A program made the translations under genes and the position numbers. Of a stretch of DNA of 37,671 bases, positions 1-9,235 are shown in pieces. Every line of letters begins with the position of its first letter. Position 1 is the first letter of the stretch. This DNA is from Phycisphaerales bacterium. Its GTDB lineage: Bacteria; Planctomycetota; Phycisphaerae; Phycisphaerales; UBA1924. The notes below the pieces were generated by a model, which worked only from the letters and a program-made list of their open reading frames with translations, did not search any database and was not told where the DNA came from. Location: contig CANHCQ010000031.1 in NCBI GenBank assembly GCA_947459215.1, positions 1-37,671 of the forward strand, read 5' to 3'.

Positions 1-105
1 AAACCCAAGAAGCTCGCCCTGATCGCCACCCTCCGAAAGCTGCTGGTCACCCTCAACGCCATCCTGCGCACCAATCAGCCCTGGAGAACCGCCCGTGCCG
101 CTTGA
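1..105 (+). CDS. IS110-family transposase, C-terminal end (partial)
   Basis: Frame 1 is open from the left edge to TGA at 103-105 and reads KPKKLALIATLRKLL... then VTLNAILRTNQPWR. A Lys-x-Ala-Leu helix followed by RKLL.xLNA.LR...PW is the usual end of IS110-family transposases, which combine a RuvC-like DEDD domain with a C-terminal serine-containing transposase domain. Only the last 34 residues are here, so neither catalytic domain can be judged and the IS110 versus IS1111 subgroup is unknown. The right boundary of the element is not marked by an inverted repeat that I can see. A palindromic repeat begins 15 bases after the stop. Family assignment rests on this short tail alone. Confidence 0.72.
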   Translation, partial: KPKKLALIATLRKLLVTLNAILRTNQPWRTARAA

Positions 106-120
106 TTCTCAAGACAGTCG

Positions 121-149
121 CTCTCCCCGCAAGCGGGGAGAGGAGGCGC
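121..149. repeat. REP-like palindrome next to the IS110 end
   Basis: A 10-bp perfect stem, CTCTCCCCGC (121-130) and GCGGGGAGAG (133-142), is separated by AA and followed by GAGGCGC. The same 29 bases recur exactly at 6999-7027 between mutB and meaB, so this is a dispersed repeat rather than a gene-specific terminator. It has no T-tract. Confidence 0.8.
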
Positions 150-153
150 TGGG

Positions 154-250
154 AACAAATGGCCAAATGGCCAAAGATCCAAATGGCCAAAGATGAAACG
201 CGTCTGTCTTCATTTGGCGCTTTGGCCCTTTGGAGGTTTGGTCCTTTGTT
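154..250. repeat. Palindromic element built on CCAAA(T/G)GG motifs
   Basis: The left arm (154-197) contains AACAAATGG, CCAAATGG and GGCCAAAGATGAA. The right arm (209-250) is its imperfect reverse complement (TTCATTTGG ... GGTCCTTTGTT), around an 11-base loop. The whole can fold into one long, bulged hairpin. The right arm also contains GGAGG at 232-236 and the TTG at 246, which are the best ribosome-binding site and start of the next gene. Confidence 0.7.
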
Positions 251-791
251 CTCGACCGTCTTTCTCGATCGCGACGGGACGATCAATCGCCGCATTGTCG
301 GTGACTGGGTGTCGCGCGAGGAGGACTTTGTGCTGTTGCCGGGTGTTGGCGAGACGCTCGCGGCGTGGCAGCGGGCGGGGCTGCGCCTGATCGTCATCAG
401 CAACCAGCGCGGCGTCGAGATCGGGCGGCTCACCGCGGCGGATGTCGATCGCATTCATGCGTACATGGCGTCGCTGCTGCTGCCGTTCGGTGTGCGGCTC
501 GATGCGATCTACTACGCCCCTACCGGCAGCGGGCCCAGGGCCAAGCCGGCGCCGGGGATGTTGCTTGATGCGAAGCGGGACTTTCCCGCGATCGACCTCG
601 CGAAGAGCGTGATGATCGGTGATGCGCTGCGTGACTGTGCGGCGGGGGCCGCCGCGGGCTGCGCGACGATCCTGCTCGCACCACCCGACGAGCGCGATGC
701 GATGCTCGCGGAAGCGAAGGCGAAGCAGATCCGGGTGGATCACTGCGTGGCGTCGCTCAGCGATTGCCGTTCGCTGGTGCTGCCGGGATGA
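246..791 (+). CDS. HAD-superfamily phosphatase, GmhB/histidinol-phosphatase-like (subfamily IIIA)
   Basis: The 181-residue protein carries all HAD motifs: FLDRDGT near residues 6-12 (nucleophile and acid Asp), VISNQRGV (motif II Ser), AKPAPGM (motif III Lys) and MIGDALRDC (motif IV). Length and order fit the GmhB / HisB-N group, which removes a phosphate from a sugar or amino-alcohol phosphate in the cytoplasm. The zinc loop of typical GmhB, with its Cys-x-His and Cys-x-Cys pairs before motif III, is missing; the equivalent stretch reads YYAPTGSGPRAKP. The frame is open back to 102, but that extension is encoded by repeats. TTG at 246 has GGAGG nine bases upstream and begins just before the catalytic strand, so it was chosen. 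The 3' end overlaps the convergent membrane protein gene by 35 bases. The exact substrate cannot be given. Confidence 0.8.
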   Translation: MFSTVFLDRDGTINRRIVGDWVSREEDFVLLPGVGETLAAWQRAGLRLIVISNQRGVEIGRLTAADVDRIHAYMASLLLPFGVRLDAIYYAPTGSGPRAKPAPGMLLDAKRDFPAIDLAKSVMIGDALRDCAAGAAAGCATILLAPPDERDAMLAEAKAKQIRVDHCVASLSDCRSLVLPG

Positions 792-2313
792 GCCGCACGA
801 TGGCGGCGGGGGCGAGGTCGCCGCGGGGAATCTCCAGCACCGTCTCGCCGCGAACTAGGCCGCGGGCGAGCAGATCGGCGTCGATGGCAGCGTTCGTCGG
901 CAGGACGAGGAACGCGGGGCGGCCGTCGGGAATCGGCTGCAGTGTTTCGCCGAAGCGACGGGTGACGGTGCGCAGGCCGCTCCAGTAATGCAGGGGCGAG
1001 GCGACGAACTCATCGGCGACGAGCACGCCGTCGGCAGGGAGCTCTCGCTTGGCTTGAGCCATCAACTCCGGCATGGCGCGGAAGCGTCCGCCCTGGTAGC
1101 GATCGAGGAACGGCGTGCGGTGCTGCTCGACGGCGATGCCGATGTCGCGGAGTACGTTGGGCACGCACAGCAGCGCGACGGTGGCGACCAGCAGCCACCG
1201 GGCACGCGCTTCGCGCAGTCGTGCCGCGAGCGCGACCGCCATGTCCCACCAAGCCAGCACCAGCAGCGGCAGGAGCGGGAGGAAGTAGCGCCCGTCGGGG
1301 AAAAAGAGCAGCCACTGCACGAACGACAGCGCGGCCAGCGCGCCCCAGGCCACGCGACGACGCAGCAGCAGCACGCCGGTCACGATGACCACGATCGAGA
1401 TGAGCAGATCGACGGGCCAAAGGCCGACGCGGTTGCCGAACATCGCGCTAGGCGTCACCCGCAGCAGCAGTTCGGCGCCGGTGAAGTCGAGGATGCGCTG
1501 CGTGCGCGGGCCGATGTCGGTGACGAGTTCGAGCAACTCGCGTTCCTTGGGGAGCAAGTGGAACCCGCCGCTCATCCGCGGATCGAGCAGACGCACCACC
1601 GCCATGATGGACGCGACCGCCGCAATGACGCCCAAGGCCGCCCACTTGGCGCGGGTGTGGCGGGTGCGCCACAGGGCATCGAGCGCGATCGCCACTAGTG
1701 GCACCAGCGCGACGATGCGCATGGAGCTCATCAGGATCGTGCCCACAGCCATCAGCGCCGCGGCAAGGGCCCAGCGGGGTTTCTGCGTGGTGTCGCGTCC
1801 ATACGTGAGCTCGTATCCGAGCAGCGTCATGGCGCAGCCGAGTAGAAATGGCACATCGGCCAGCAGCTCGCCGCAGTGGCGAACGAGAGTCGAATTGGCG
1901 GCGAAGGCGAACGTGACGAGCACCGCGGCGGGCCGGCCGCAGTGACGCCGGAGCATGACAAAGGTGCACGCGATCGCGAGCAGGCCCATCAGGTGAACGA
2001 CGAACACGCTCGGCCACGCGGCGTCACCGAAGGCGCGCTGGATCCAGGACAGCAGCACCGGGAAGCCGGCGAAGCCGTGGGTGTAGGGCTGCTCGTTGAA
2101 GACCAGTCCGAGTCCGGCGGCGGCGTTGCGGGCGGCGCCGCGGTAGACGGCGGAGTCGGGCCCGACGCGCCACACGCCGCTGAATGAGGCAAGGTGCAGC
2201 AGTGCAGCGAAGCCGAAGAACCACCAGCGCTTCGCGTCGATCCACGCGAGCAGGCGGTCTGCGGGGGCATGATGGATGTCGCCGTGCACGCCGAGAGCGT
2301 AGCGAATGCTCAC
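757..2313 (-). CDS. Multi-spanning GT-C (ArnT/PMT, family 39-like) glycosyltransferase
   Basis: This is a 518-residue integral membrane protein with about ten hydrophobic segments (for example WWFFGFAALLHLASF near residue 30, LMGLLAIACTFVML, ILMSSMRIVALVPLVAIAL, LLISIVVIVTGVLLL, YFLPLLPLLVLAWW). After the first segment comes GPDSAVYRGAARNAAAG, the acidic periplasmic loop typical of GT-C enzymes that transfer sugars from polyprenyl-phosphate donors. The last 130 residues are soluble. Donor and acceptor cannot be predicted. It lies on the same strand as the biotin-carrier gene, 113 bases downstream, but has no functional link to it. Its 3' end overlaps the convergent HAD gene. The start was taken as the first in-frame start; no strong ribosome-binding site distinguishes it. 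Confidence 0.72.
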   Translation of the reverse strand: MSIRYALGVHGDIHHAPADRLLAWIDAKRWWFFGFAALLHLASFSGVWRVGPDSAVYRGAARNAAAGLGLVFNEQPYTHGFAGFPVLLSWIQRAFGDAAWPSVFVVHLMGLLAIACTFVMLRRHCGRPAAVLVTFAFAANSTLVRHCGELLADVPFLLGCAMTLLGYELTYGRDTTQKPRWALAAALMAVGTILMSSMRIVALVPLVAIALDALWRTRHTRAKWAALGVIAAVASIMAVVRLLDPRMSGGFHLLPKERELLELVTDIGPRTQRILDFTGAELLLRVTPSAMFGNRVGLWPVDLLISIVVIVTGVLLLRRRVAWGALAALSFVQWLLFFPDGRYFLPLLPLLVLAWWDMAVALAARLREARARWLLVATVALLCVPNVLRDIGIAVEQHRTPFLDRYQGGRFRAMPELMAQAKRELPADGVLVADEFVASPLHYWSGLRTVTRRFGETLQPIPDGRPAFLVLPTNAAIDADLLARGLVRGETVLEIPRGDLAPAAIVRLIPAAPANGNR

Positions 2314-2426
2314 CCCGGCGTCGGCATCGCGTCACGACGGCGTGCGGCGTGGATCATCGATCAGAGGTGGGACGCGGAAGAAGGCATCGGGGCGCCGAGA
2401 ATCCGGGCTTGATCCCTTTGCCTGGC

Positions 2427-2933
2427 TCACCCGACCTTGGCGAGCACCTGGCCGGGCTTCACGTTCTCGCCCTTCTTGACCAGTACGTCCTTCACGGTGC
2501 CCGCGAGCAGCGAGCGGATCGAGCCCGCGAACGCCTGCTCGCCGGTGGAGACCAGCTTGGAGACTTCGAGCACCACAAGCGAGTCGCCGACTTTGATGGT
2601 GTCGCCGATCTTCACGCGGACCTCGCCAACGGTGCCCGAGACGGGCGCACAGACCTCGCCGGGCTTGCCCTCGGAGACCTGATGCCAACCCTTGGCGTCC
2701 ACCTTCGGGTCGGGCTTGTGTTCGGCTTTGTGCTCACCTTTGGCCTCGGCCTTGGTCTCGATGACCGCGGCGGGCTTGCCTTCCGTTTTGGCTTCCGGTT
2801 TGGAATCGGGCTTGGCATCGGGTTTGGGCTTGAGGATCGGTGCGGCGGGTGCGGCCGCGGTCGGCAGGGCGGCGTCGAGCATCTCGACTTCGACGTCGTA
2901 CTTCTTGCCCTCGACGGTGATACGCATCTTCAT
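2427..2933 (-). CDS. Biotinyl/lipoyl-domain carrier subunit (BCCP-like) with an atypical attachment site
   Basis: The 168-residue protein has three parts. An N-terminal strand pair (MKMRITVEGKKYDVEVEML) is typical of methylmalonyl-CoA decarboxylase or PCC carriers. A Pro/Lys/Glu/Ala-rich flexible linker spans about residues 25-85. A C-terminal biotinyl domain runs from VCAPVSGTVGEVRVKIGD to KKGENVKPGQVLAKVG. Carriers normally hold biotin on the Lys of E-A/S-M-K-M; here the hairpin reads LEVSKLVSTGEQ, so both flanking Met are replaced (Ser and Leu), and about eight extra residues follow before the IR..AGTVK strand. Codon use is uniform through the site, so a frameshift is unlikely. The ATG overlaps the stop of the upstream OadG-like gene as ATGA, implying translational coupling. 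The genes upstream are the carboxyltransferase and epimerase. Whether it is biotinylated, lipoylated or unmodified is unknown. Confidence 0.8.
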   Translation of the reverse strand: MKMRITVEGKKYDVEVEMLDAALPTAAAPAAPILKPKPDAKPDSKPEAKTEGKPAAVIETKAEAKGEHKAEHKPDPKVDAKGWHQVSEGKPGEVCAPVSGTVGEVRVKIGDTIKVGDSLVVLEVSKLVSTGEQAFAGSIRSLLAGTVKDVLVKKGENVKPGQVLAKVG

Positions 2934-3166
2934 GGCAGGCTCCGATCCAGTGGGCTTCGATCGATGGTGTTGCGACGGGGCGCGTGCATCGACATGACCT
3001 GTGAGCGGCCGTCGCTCAGCCAGCTCGCGCGGGTGTCGCGTTCATCCAGCGGCGTGATCCACGTCGCCCGCGCCCGCGGGCCGCACATCGCGGCCACCGC
3101 GGCGGCGATCACGACGACATGCTCGGGGGGGATCGTGGGGTTGGTGGGTGCTGGGTTCATGGTCAT
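2930..3166 (-). CDS. Small OadG / acyl-CoA carboxylase gamma-like protein
   Basis: This 78-residue protein starts at ATG 3166 and ends in TGA overlapping the start of the carrier gene (ATGA). It reads IPPEHVVVIAAAVAAMCGPR, a Pro-Glu start followed by an Ala/Val-rich helix, and later ASWLSDGRSQVMSMHAPRR. A short hydrophobic or Ala-rich segment followed by a W..(D/A)GR..(L/M)...H..R tail is characteristic of small OadG/MmdD-like subunits encoded between the carboxyltransferase and biotin-carrier genes of methylmalonyl-CoA decarboxylase clusters. Position and coupling support that reading; sequence alone is too short for certainty. The family's role is to hold the membrane-bound decarboxylase complex together. 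The frame extends upstream through a repeat element, and that part was left out. Confidence 0.6.
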   Translation of the reverse strand: MTMNPAPTNPTIPPEHVVVIAAAVAAMCGPRARATWITPLDERDTRASWLSDGRSQVMSMHAPRRNTIDRSPLDRSLP

Positions 3167-3172
3167 TCGATT

Positions 3173-3344
3173 TTCACCACAGAGACACAGAGACACAGAG
3201 ACACAGAGAGGAGGATTTGGGAAAGGCAAAGAGAGTCGGATGCCGTTCTCAATCGCGCAAGGCGTGGGGCACCCCCGCTTCATCCTCGAATCACATTGTC
3301 TTTCCCGAACTCTCCTCTCTGTGTCTCTGTGTCTCCGTGGTGAA
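3173..3344. repeat. MITE-like element with CACAGAGACACAGAG ends (copy 1)
   Basis: The left end TTCACCACAGAGACACAG, with further ACACAGAG units to about 3212, is mirrored by CTCTGTGTCTCCGTGGTGAA at the right end (3325-3344). An inner pair, TTTGGGAAAGGCAAA and its near complement TTGTCTTTCCCGAA, extends the stem. The element fills the gap between the carboxyltransferase and OadG-like genes, ending seven bases from the carboxyltransferase stop. No target-site duplication is evident. Confidence 0.85.
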
Positions 3345-3351
3345 TCCTTCT

Positions 3352-4974
3352 TCACAGCGGGATCAAGCCGTGCTTCTTCTCGGGCCGCAGCTCGCGCTTG
3401 TTCTTGAGGACGTGCAGCGACATGGCGATGAACCGGCGGGTCTCGCTGGGTTCGATGACGTCGTCCACCATGCGTCGGCCCGCGGCGACGTAGGGGTTGC
3501 TGAAGGTGTTGCGGTAGAGCGCGACCAGCTCGGCTTTCTTGGCGTTCTTGTCGGCGGCCTCGCTGATCTCCTTCTTGAAGATCACCTCGGCGGCGCCCTC
3601 GGCGCCCATGACCGCGATCTCGGCGGTGGGCCACGCGACGACCGCGTCGGCGCCCAGGTCCTTGCTCGCCATGGCGACGTAGGCGCCGCCGAAGGCCTTG
3701 CGAACGATGACGGTGATCTTGGGCACGGTGGCGGCGGAGTAGGAGAAGAGCAGCTTGGCGCCGTGGCGGATGATCCCGCCGTACTCCTGCTGCACGCCGG
3801 GGAAGTATCCGGGCGTGTCCACCAAGGTGACGATCGGGATGTTGAAGGCGTTGCAGAAGCGGACGAAGCGCGAGGCCTTGTCCGAGGAGTCGATGTCGAG
3901 CGCGCCGGCCTTCACGCCCGGGTTGTTGGCGACGATGCCGACGCTGTGCCCGCCGATGCGTCCGAAACCGACGATCACGCTGCCCGCGAAGCCGGCCTGG
4001 ACTTCGAGGAAATCGGCGCGGTCGACCAGCAGGTTGATCACCTTGTGCATGTCATAGGTGAAGCGGGCGTCGTTCGGCAGCACGTGGTTCAGTTCATCGA
4101 CCGAATCGATGGGACGATCGATCGGGACGAAGGGCGGGTCCTCCGCGTTGTTGGCGGGCAGGAAGCTCAACAGCTTGCGGCAGATCTTGGTCGCCTCGAT
4201 GTCGTCGGCGGCGATGAAGTGGATGTTGCCCGAGTAGTGCATGTGCGCCTCGGCGCCGCCGAGCTGCTCGGCCGTCACGTCTTCGCGCGTCACCTGCTTG
4301 ATCACGTTGGGCCCTGTGATGAACATCTGGGCACGACGCGTCTGGATCACAAAGTCGGTCAGGGCCGGGCTGTACGCCGCACCGCCCGCGCACGGGCCGC
4401 AGATCAGCGAGATCTGCGGCACGACACCCGAGAGCAGCGTGTTGTGATAGAAGATCTTGCCGTAGCCCGAGAGCGAATCGATGCCTTCCTGGATGCGGGC
4501 ACCGCCGGAGTCGTTCACGAAGACGAAGGGCGAGCCGGTCTTCAGGCTCGTCCGCATCATCTCGACGATCTTCTCGGCGTGGGCTTCGCCCACCGCGCCG
4601 CCGCCGACGGTGAAGTCCTGGCTGGCGAGGTGGATCGTGCGGCCATCAATGCGGCCCGAGCCGGTGACCACGCCGTCGGCGGGCAGGTCTTTGCCCGTCA
4701 TGCCAAAGAGTGTGCAGCGATGGGTCGCGAAGCCGTAGCGTTCCTGGAAGGAGCCGGCGTCGATGAGTGCGTCGATGCGTTCGCGGGCGGTGAGGTTGCC
4801 GGAGGCGTGGAGCTTGGCGATGCGCTCGGCCCCGCCGCCGAGGCCGACCTTTTCGCGCTTGGCCTTGAGCTCGGTCAGGCGGTCGGCCATGGTGACGACG
4901 TTGCTGCCCTTGGGCGGGCCGGAGACCGCGGGTGTCGCGGCGAGGTTGCTCGGGGAGACGTTGGAGGTGGTCAC
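3352..4974 (-). CDS. Acyl-CoA carboxyltransferase subunit (propionyl-CoA carboxylase beta / methylmalonyl-CoA decarboxylase alpha)
   Basis: The 540-residue cytoplasmic protein has two crotonase-like halves. It shows the family blocks SGGARIQEG and GPCAGGAAYSPALTDF in the N half (acyl-CoA oxyanion hole), GPNVIKQVTREDV, and DTPGYFPGVQQEYGG and KAFGGAYVAMASK in the C half (biotin side). It moves a carboxyl group between carrier-bound biotin and propionyl-CoA. In propionyl-CoA carboxylases the residue after GGAY is usually Asp; here it is Val (GGAYVAM), as in the decarboxylase MmdA group (GGAYIAM), which leans toward MmdA without proving direction. Translation starts at GTG 4974 behind AAAGGA, 30 bases after the epimerase stop, so the two are co-transcribed. 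The partner biotin carboxylase is not in this window. Confidence 0.93.
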   Translation of the reverse strand: MTTSNVSPSNLAATPAVSGPPKGSNVVTMADRLTELKAKREKVGLGGGAERIAKLHASGNLTARERIDALIDAGSFQERYGFATHRCTLFGMTGKDLPADGVVTGSGRIDGRTIHLASQDFTVGGGAVGEAHAEKIVEMMRTSLKTGSPFVFVNDSGGARIQEGIDSLSGYGKIFYHNTLLSGVVPQISLICGPCAGGAAYSPALTDFVIQTRRAQMFITGPNVIKQVTREDVTAEQLGGAEAHMHYSGNIHFIAADDIEATKICRKLLSFLPANNAEDPPFVPIDRPIDSVDELNHVLPNDARFTYDMHKVINLLVDRADFLEVQAGFAGSVIVGFGRIGGHSVGIVANNPGVKAGALDIDSSDKASRFVRFCNAFNIPIVTLVDTPGYFPGVQQEYGGIIRHGAKLLFSYSAATVPKITVIVRKAFGGAYVAMASKDLGADAVVAWPTAEIAVMGAEGAAEVIFKKEISEAADKNAKKAELVALYRNTFSNPYVAAGRRMVDDVIEPSETRRFIAMSLHVLKNKRELRPEKKHGLIPL

Positions 4975-5004
4975 GGCGAGCGTCCTTTCGAATCGTGCGC
5001 GTGG

Positions 5005-5523
5005 TTAGGCGGCGTGGCCGTTGCTATTGCCGTTGCTATTGCCGTTGCGGCGGGGCTCGCAGAGTTCGGTGAGCACGCCGTTGGAGGCCTTGGGGTGCAG
5101 GAAAGCGATCTGTGAGCCGTGAGCGCCGGCCCGCGGGTACTCATCGATGAGCCGCACTCCGGCCTGGTGCAGTGCGCACAGGCGGCCGGCGATATCGGTG
5201 ACGGTGTAGGCGACGTGGTGGAGGCCCTCGCCGCGCTTCTCGATGAACTGGGCGATGGGCGATTCCGGGCTTGTTGGTTCGAGAAGTTCGAGGCGGACCG
5301 CATTGTCGATGGGCCCAAGCGCGTAGAAGGCAACTCGCACCTTCTGGCTCTTGACTTCCTCGATGCACTCAAACCGAGCCCCGAGCACGCTCTCGTAAAA
5401 CGCACGCTGCTCGTCGAGCGAGCGGACCGCGATCCCGATGTGATTCACGCCCTTGGCGGCGACCAGTGAGGCGATCGCCGCAGGAGTGGCGGCAGGAGTG
5501 GCGGAGGGACCCGATGCGTTCAT
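5005..5523 (-). CDS. mce: Methylmalonyl-CoA epimerase
   Basis: The VOC-fold enzyme interconverts (R)- and (S)-methylmalonyl-CoA, joining the carboxyltransferase and mutase steps. Metal-ligand positions are visible as VNHIGIAV (His, about residue 28), RLELLEP (Glu, about 79), GLHHVAYTV (His, about 103) and LTELCEP (Glu, near 150). The ATG at 5523 was preferred over the one at 5538 because AAAGGGG lies seven bases upstream of it, inside the longer reading. That gives 172 residues with an Ala/Pro/Thr-rich N-terminal extension of about 22 residues and an unusual repetitive GNSNGNSNGHAA tail. It is the first gene of an operon continuing to the carboxyltransferase, OadG-like and carrier genes, behind its own promoter. 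Confidence 0.94.
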   Translation of the reverse strand: MNASGPSATPAATPAAIASLVAAKGVNHIGIAVRSLDEQRAFYESVLGARFECIEEVKSQKVRVAFYALGPIDNAVRLELLEPTSPESPIAQFIEKRGEGLHHVAYTVTDIAGRLCALHQAGVRLIDEYPRAGAHGSQIAFLHPKASNGVLTELCEPRRNGNSNGNSNGHAA

Positions 5524-5577
5524 GTCGTCCCCTTTCATTTAGACTCTCCCCAATACACGAATCGACTCAAGCGTTTC

Positions 5578-5606
5578 AATATATGACCAACCGATCATCT
5601 AATCAA
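5578..5606 (-). promoter_or_regulatory. Sigma-70-like promoter of the epimerase operon
   Basis: Reading the minus strand, TTGATT (5606-5601) and TATATT (5583-5578) are separated by exactly 17 bases and lie about 50 bases before the epimerase start, in an AT-rich island. The spacer holds TGATCGGTTGGTCA, an imperfect palindrome that could be an operator. Confidence 0.65.
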
Positions 5607-5625
5607 GAATCAGGCCTCGGTTTCT

Positions 5626-6789
5626 TTACTGTGGCTTCTTAGCATAATTTTTATCGGACGTATCAGCTTTCGTCGCGTTCGCCTCGCCCGTTATTGCACG
5701 CAGGATCGACTCCGCGGCTTGCTCGGCGGCAACCACTGGCGGCACGCTGGCGCTCTGCACTTCGTGCTCGGCCTGGGCCAGGATGGCCCGGGCCTCGGGG
5801 CTTTGGGTCAGGCGCCGGTGCAGGTGCTCCTCGAGCAGCGCGTGCATCCAGCGGAGGCTTTGTGTGCGACGCAGCTCGGCGAGCTGGCCGCTGGCGCGGA
5901 GCGTGTCCACGCGCTGGCGGATGCGGTCCCAGATCTCGACGACGCCCACGCCGCTGACGGCGGAGCAGGTCGTCACCGGCACGCTCCAGCTTGGGTCGCG
6001 GTGCTGGAAGATGCGGACGGCGGCGGCGTATTCACTGGCGGCGAGCTTGGCGCGGCGTTCGTTGTCGCCGTCGGCCTTGTTCACCGCGATCATGTCCACG
6101 AGCTCGAGGATGCCGCGTTTGATGCCCTGCAGTTCGTCGCCCGCGCCGGCGATCATGATCGCGAGGAAGAAGTCGGACATCTCCGCGACCTGCGTTTCGG
6201 ATTGACCGACGCCGACGGTCTCGATGAGCACGACATCAAACCCGGCGGCCTCGCAGAGCAGCATCGACTCCCGCGTCTTGCGGGCCACGCCGCCGAGTGC
6301 GCCGCTGCTGGGCGAGGGACGGATGAACGCGTTGGGATGCGCGGACAAGCGCGACATGCGGGTGCGATCGCCCAGGATCGAGCCGCCGGAGATGTTGCTG
6401 GAGGGATCGACGGCGAGCACCGCGACCTTGTGCCCGCGATCGGCGAGCGTGACGCCGAGGCGCTCGATGAACGTGGACTTGCCCGCGCCGGGCACGCCGG
6501 TGATGCCGACGCGGATCGAGCCGCCGGTCTTCTTGAGCACTCGGGCGAGCAGCTCCCGAGCCAAGGGCTCGTGCTCGGGGTTGACCGACTCGATCAGCGA
6601 GAGCGCCCGGCCGAGCACGGCACGATCGGCGCGGACCACGCCGTGCTCGTAGTCATCGAGTGAGAGCGTGCGGCGTTTCGCGACTGGCGCATTCGACGCG
6701 ACGGCGGCGGGGGGAACCTTGCCCGAGGCTTTCTCAACGGAGAGACCGAAGTTGTCGGGAGTCGGAGTCATCTGGAGATGGGAGTGCAT
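5626..6789 (-). CDS. meaB: MeaB/ArgK-family G3E GTPase, methylmalonyl-CoA mutase chaperone
   Basis: The 387-residue P-loop GTPase has Walker A GVPGAGKST near residues 98-106, the switch block AVDPSSNISGGSILGDRTRM, ETVGVGQSE (Mg-binding Walker B/switch II) and NKAD (guanine specificity). MeaB proteins protect the B12-dependent mutase and gate cofactor loading, using GTP. It lies downstream of mutB on the same strand but is separated from it by a 259-base gap holding a repeat element; the epimerase promoter follows its stop. The start could be ATG 6789 or ATG 6771 (MTPTPDNFG); neither has a clear ribosome-binding site. The C-terminal 40 residues are Ala/Glu-rich and likely form the dimerisation arm. 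Confidence 0.95.
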   Translation of the reverse strand: MHSHLQMTPTPDNFGLSVEKASGKVPPAAVASNAPVAKRRTLSLDDYEHGVVRADRAVLGRALSLIESVNPEHEPLARELLARVLKKTGGSIRVGITGVPGAGKSTFIERLGVTLADRGHKVAVLAVDPSSNISGGSILGDRTRMSRLSAHPNAFIRPSPSSGALGGVARKTRESMLLCEAAGFDVVLIETVGVGQSETQVAEMSDFFLAIMIAGAGDELQGIKRGILELVDMIAVNKADGDNERRAKLAASEYAAAVRIFQHRDPSWSVPVTTCSAVSGVGVVEIWDRIRQRVDTLRASGQLAELRRTQSLRWMHALLEEHLHRRLTQSPEARAILAQAEHEVQSASVPPVVAAEQAAESILRAITGEANATKADTSDKNYAKKPQ

Positions 6790-6848
6790 CGCTGTGAGTG
6801 AGACGCTGGATCCTTCGCCGAAGCGCTCTGCAGCGGCGAGCGTGCAGC

Positions 6849-7031
6849 CGCGCCTCCTCGCCCCGCGGAGCGGGGAGGGATGGTCGAGGCTTGGGTGGGG
6901 GGGCGAGACCGGGGAGGGGTGTTGGGCGTCGAGAAGCGAAGCGAATGCGTCGAAGGACGCGGCTCCCCCTCACCTGCTTCGCCTCTGGCGAAGCGGACCT
7001 CTCCCCGCAAGCGGGGAGAGGAGGCGCGGGA
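6849..7031. repeat. MITE-like element bounded by REP palindromes
   Basis: The left end CCGCGCCTCCTCGCCCCGC is the near reverse complement of the right end, which runs GCGGGGAGAGGAGGCGCGG. Each end carries its own hairpin: CCCCGC/GCGGGG at 6861-6875 and a 10-bp stem at 6999-7020. Inside is a third hairpin, GCTTCGCC/GGCGAAGC (6976-6994), and a G-rich segment. The element occupies most of the 259-base mutB-meaB gap; no gene or T-tract terminator was seen in the rest. Confidence 0.7.
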
Positions 7032-7048
7032 TTGCGTCTGGTCGAACT

Positions 7049-9231
<2,183 letters not shown>

Positions 9232-9235
<4 letters not shown>

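Noticed and set aside
3181..3212. CRISPR-like short repeats (ACACAGAG units)
   Set aside because: The units are contiguous 8-10-base repeats with no spacers and belong to the end of a palindromic element.
4981..5060. Frameshift or assembly error at the repetitive tail of the epimerase
   Set aside because: The GGCAATAGCAAC repeats stay in frame and end in a proper stop, so this is read as a low-complexity tail.
3148..5115. 655-codon plus-strand open frame opposite the carboxyltransferase and epimerase genes
   Set aside because: It is antisense to well-recognised enzymes, has Asp/Val/Gly-rich low-complexity composition typical of GC-rich antisense frames, and shows no domain.
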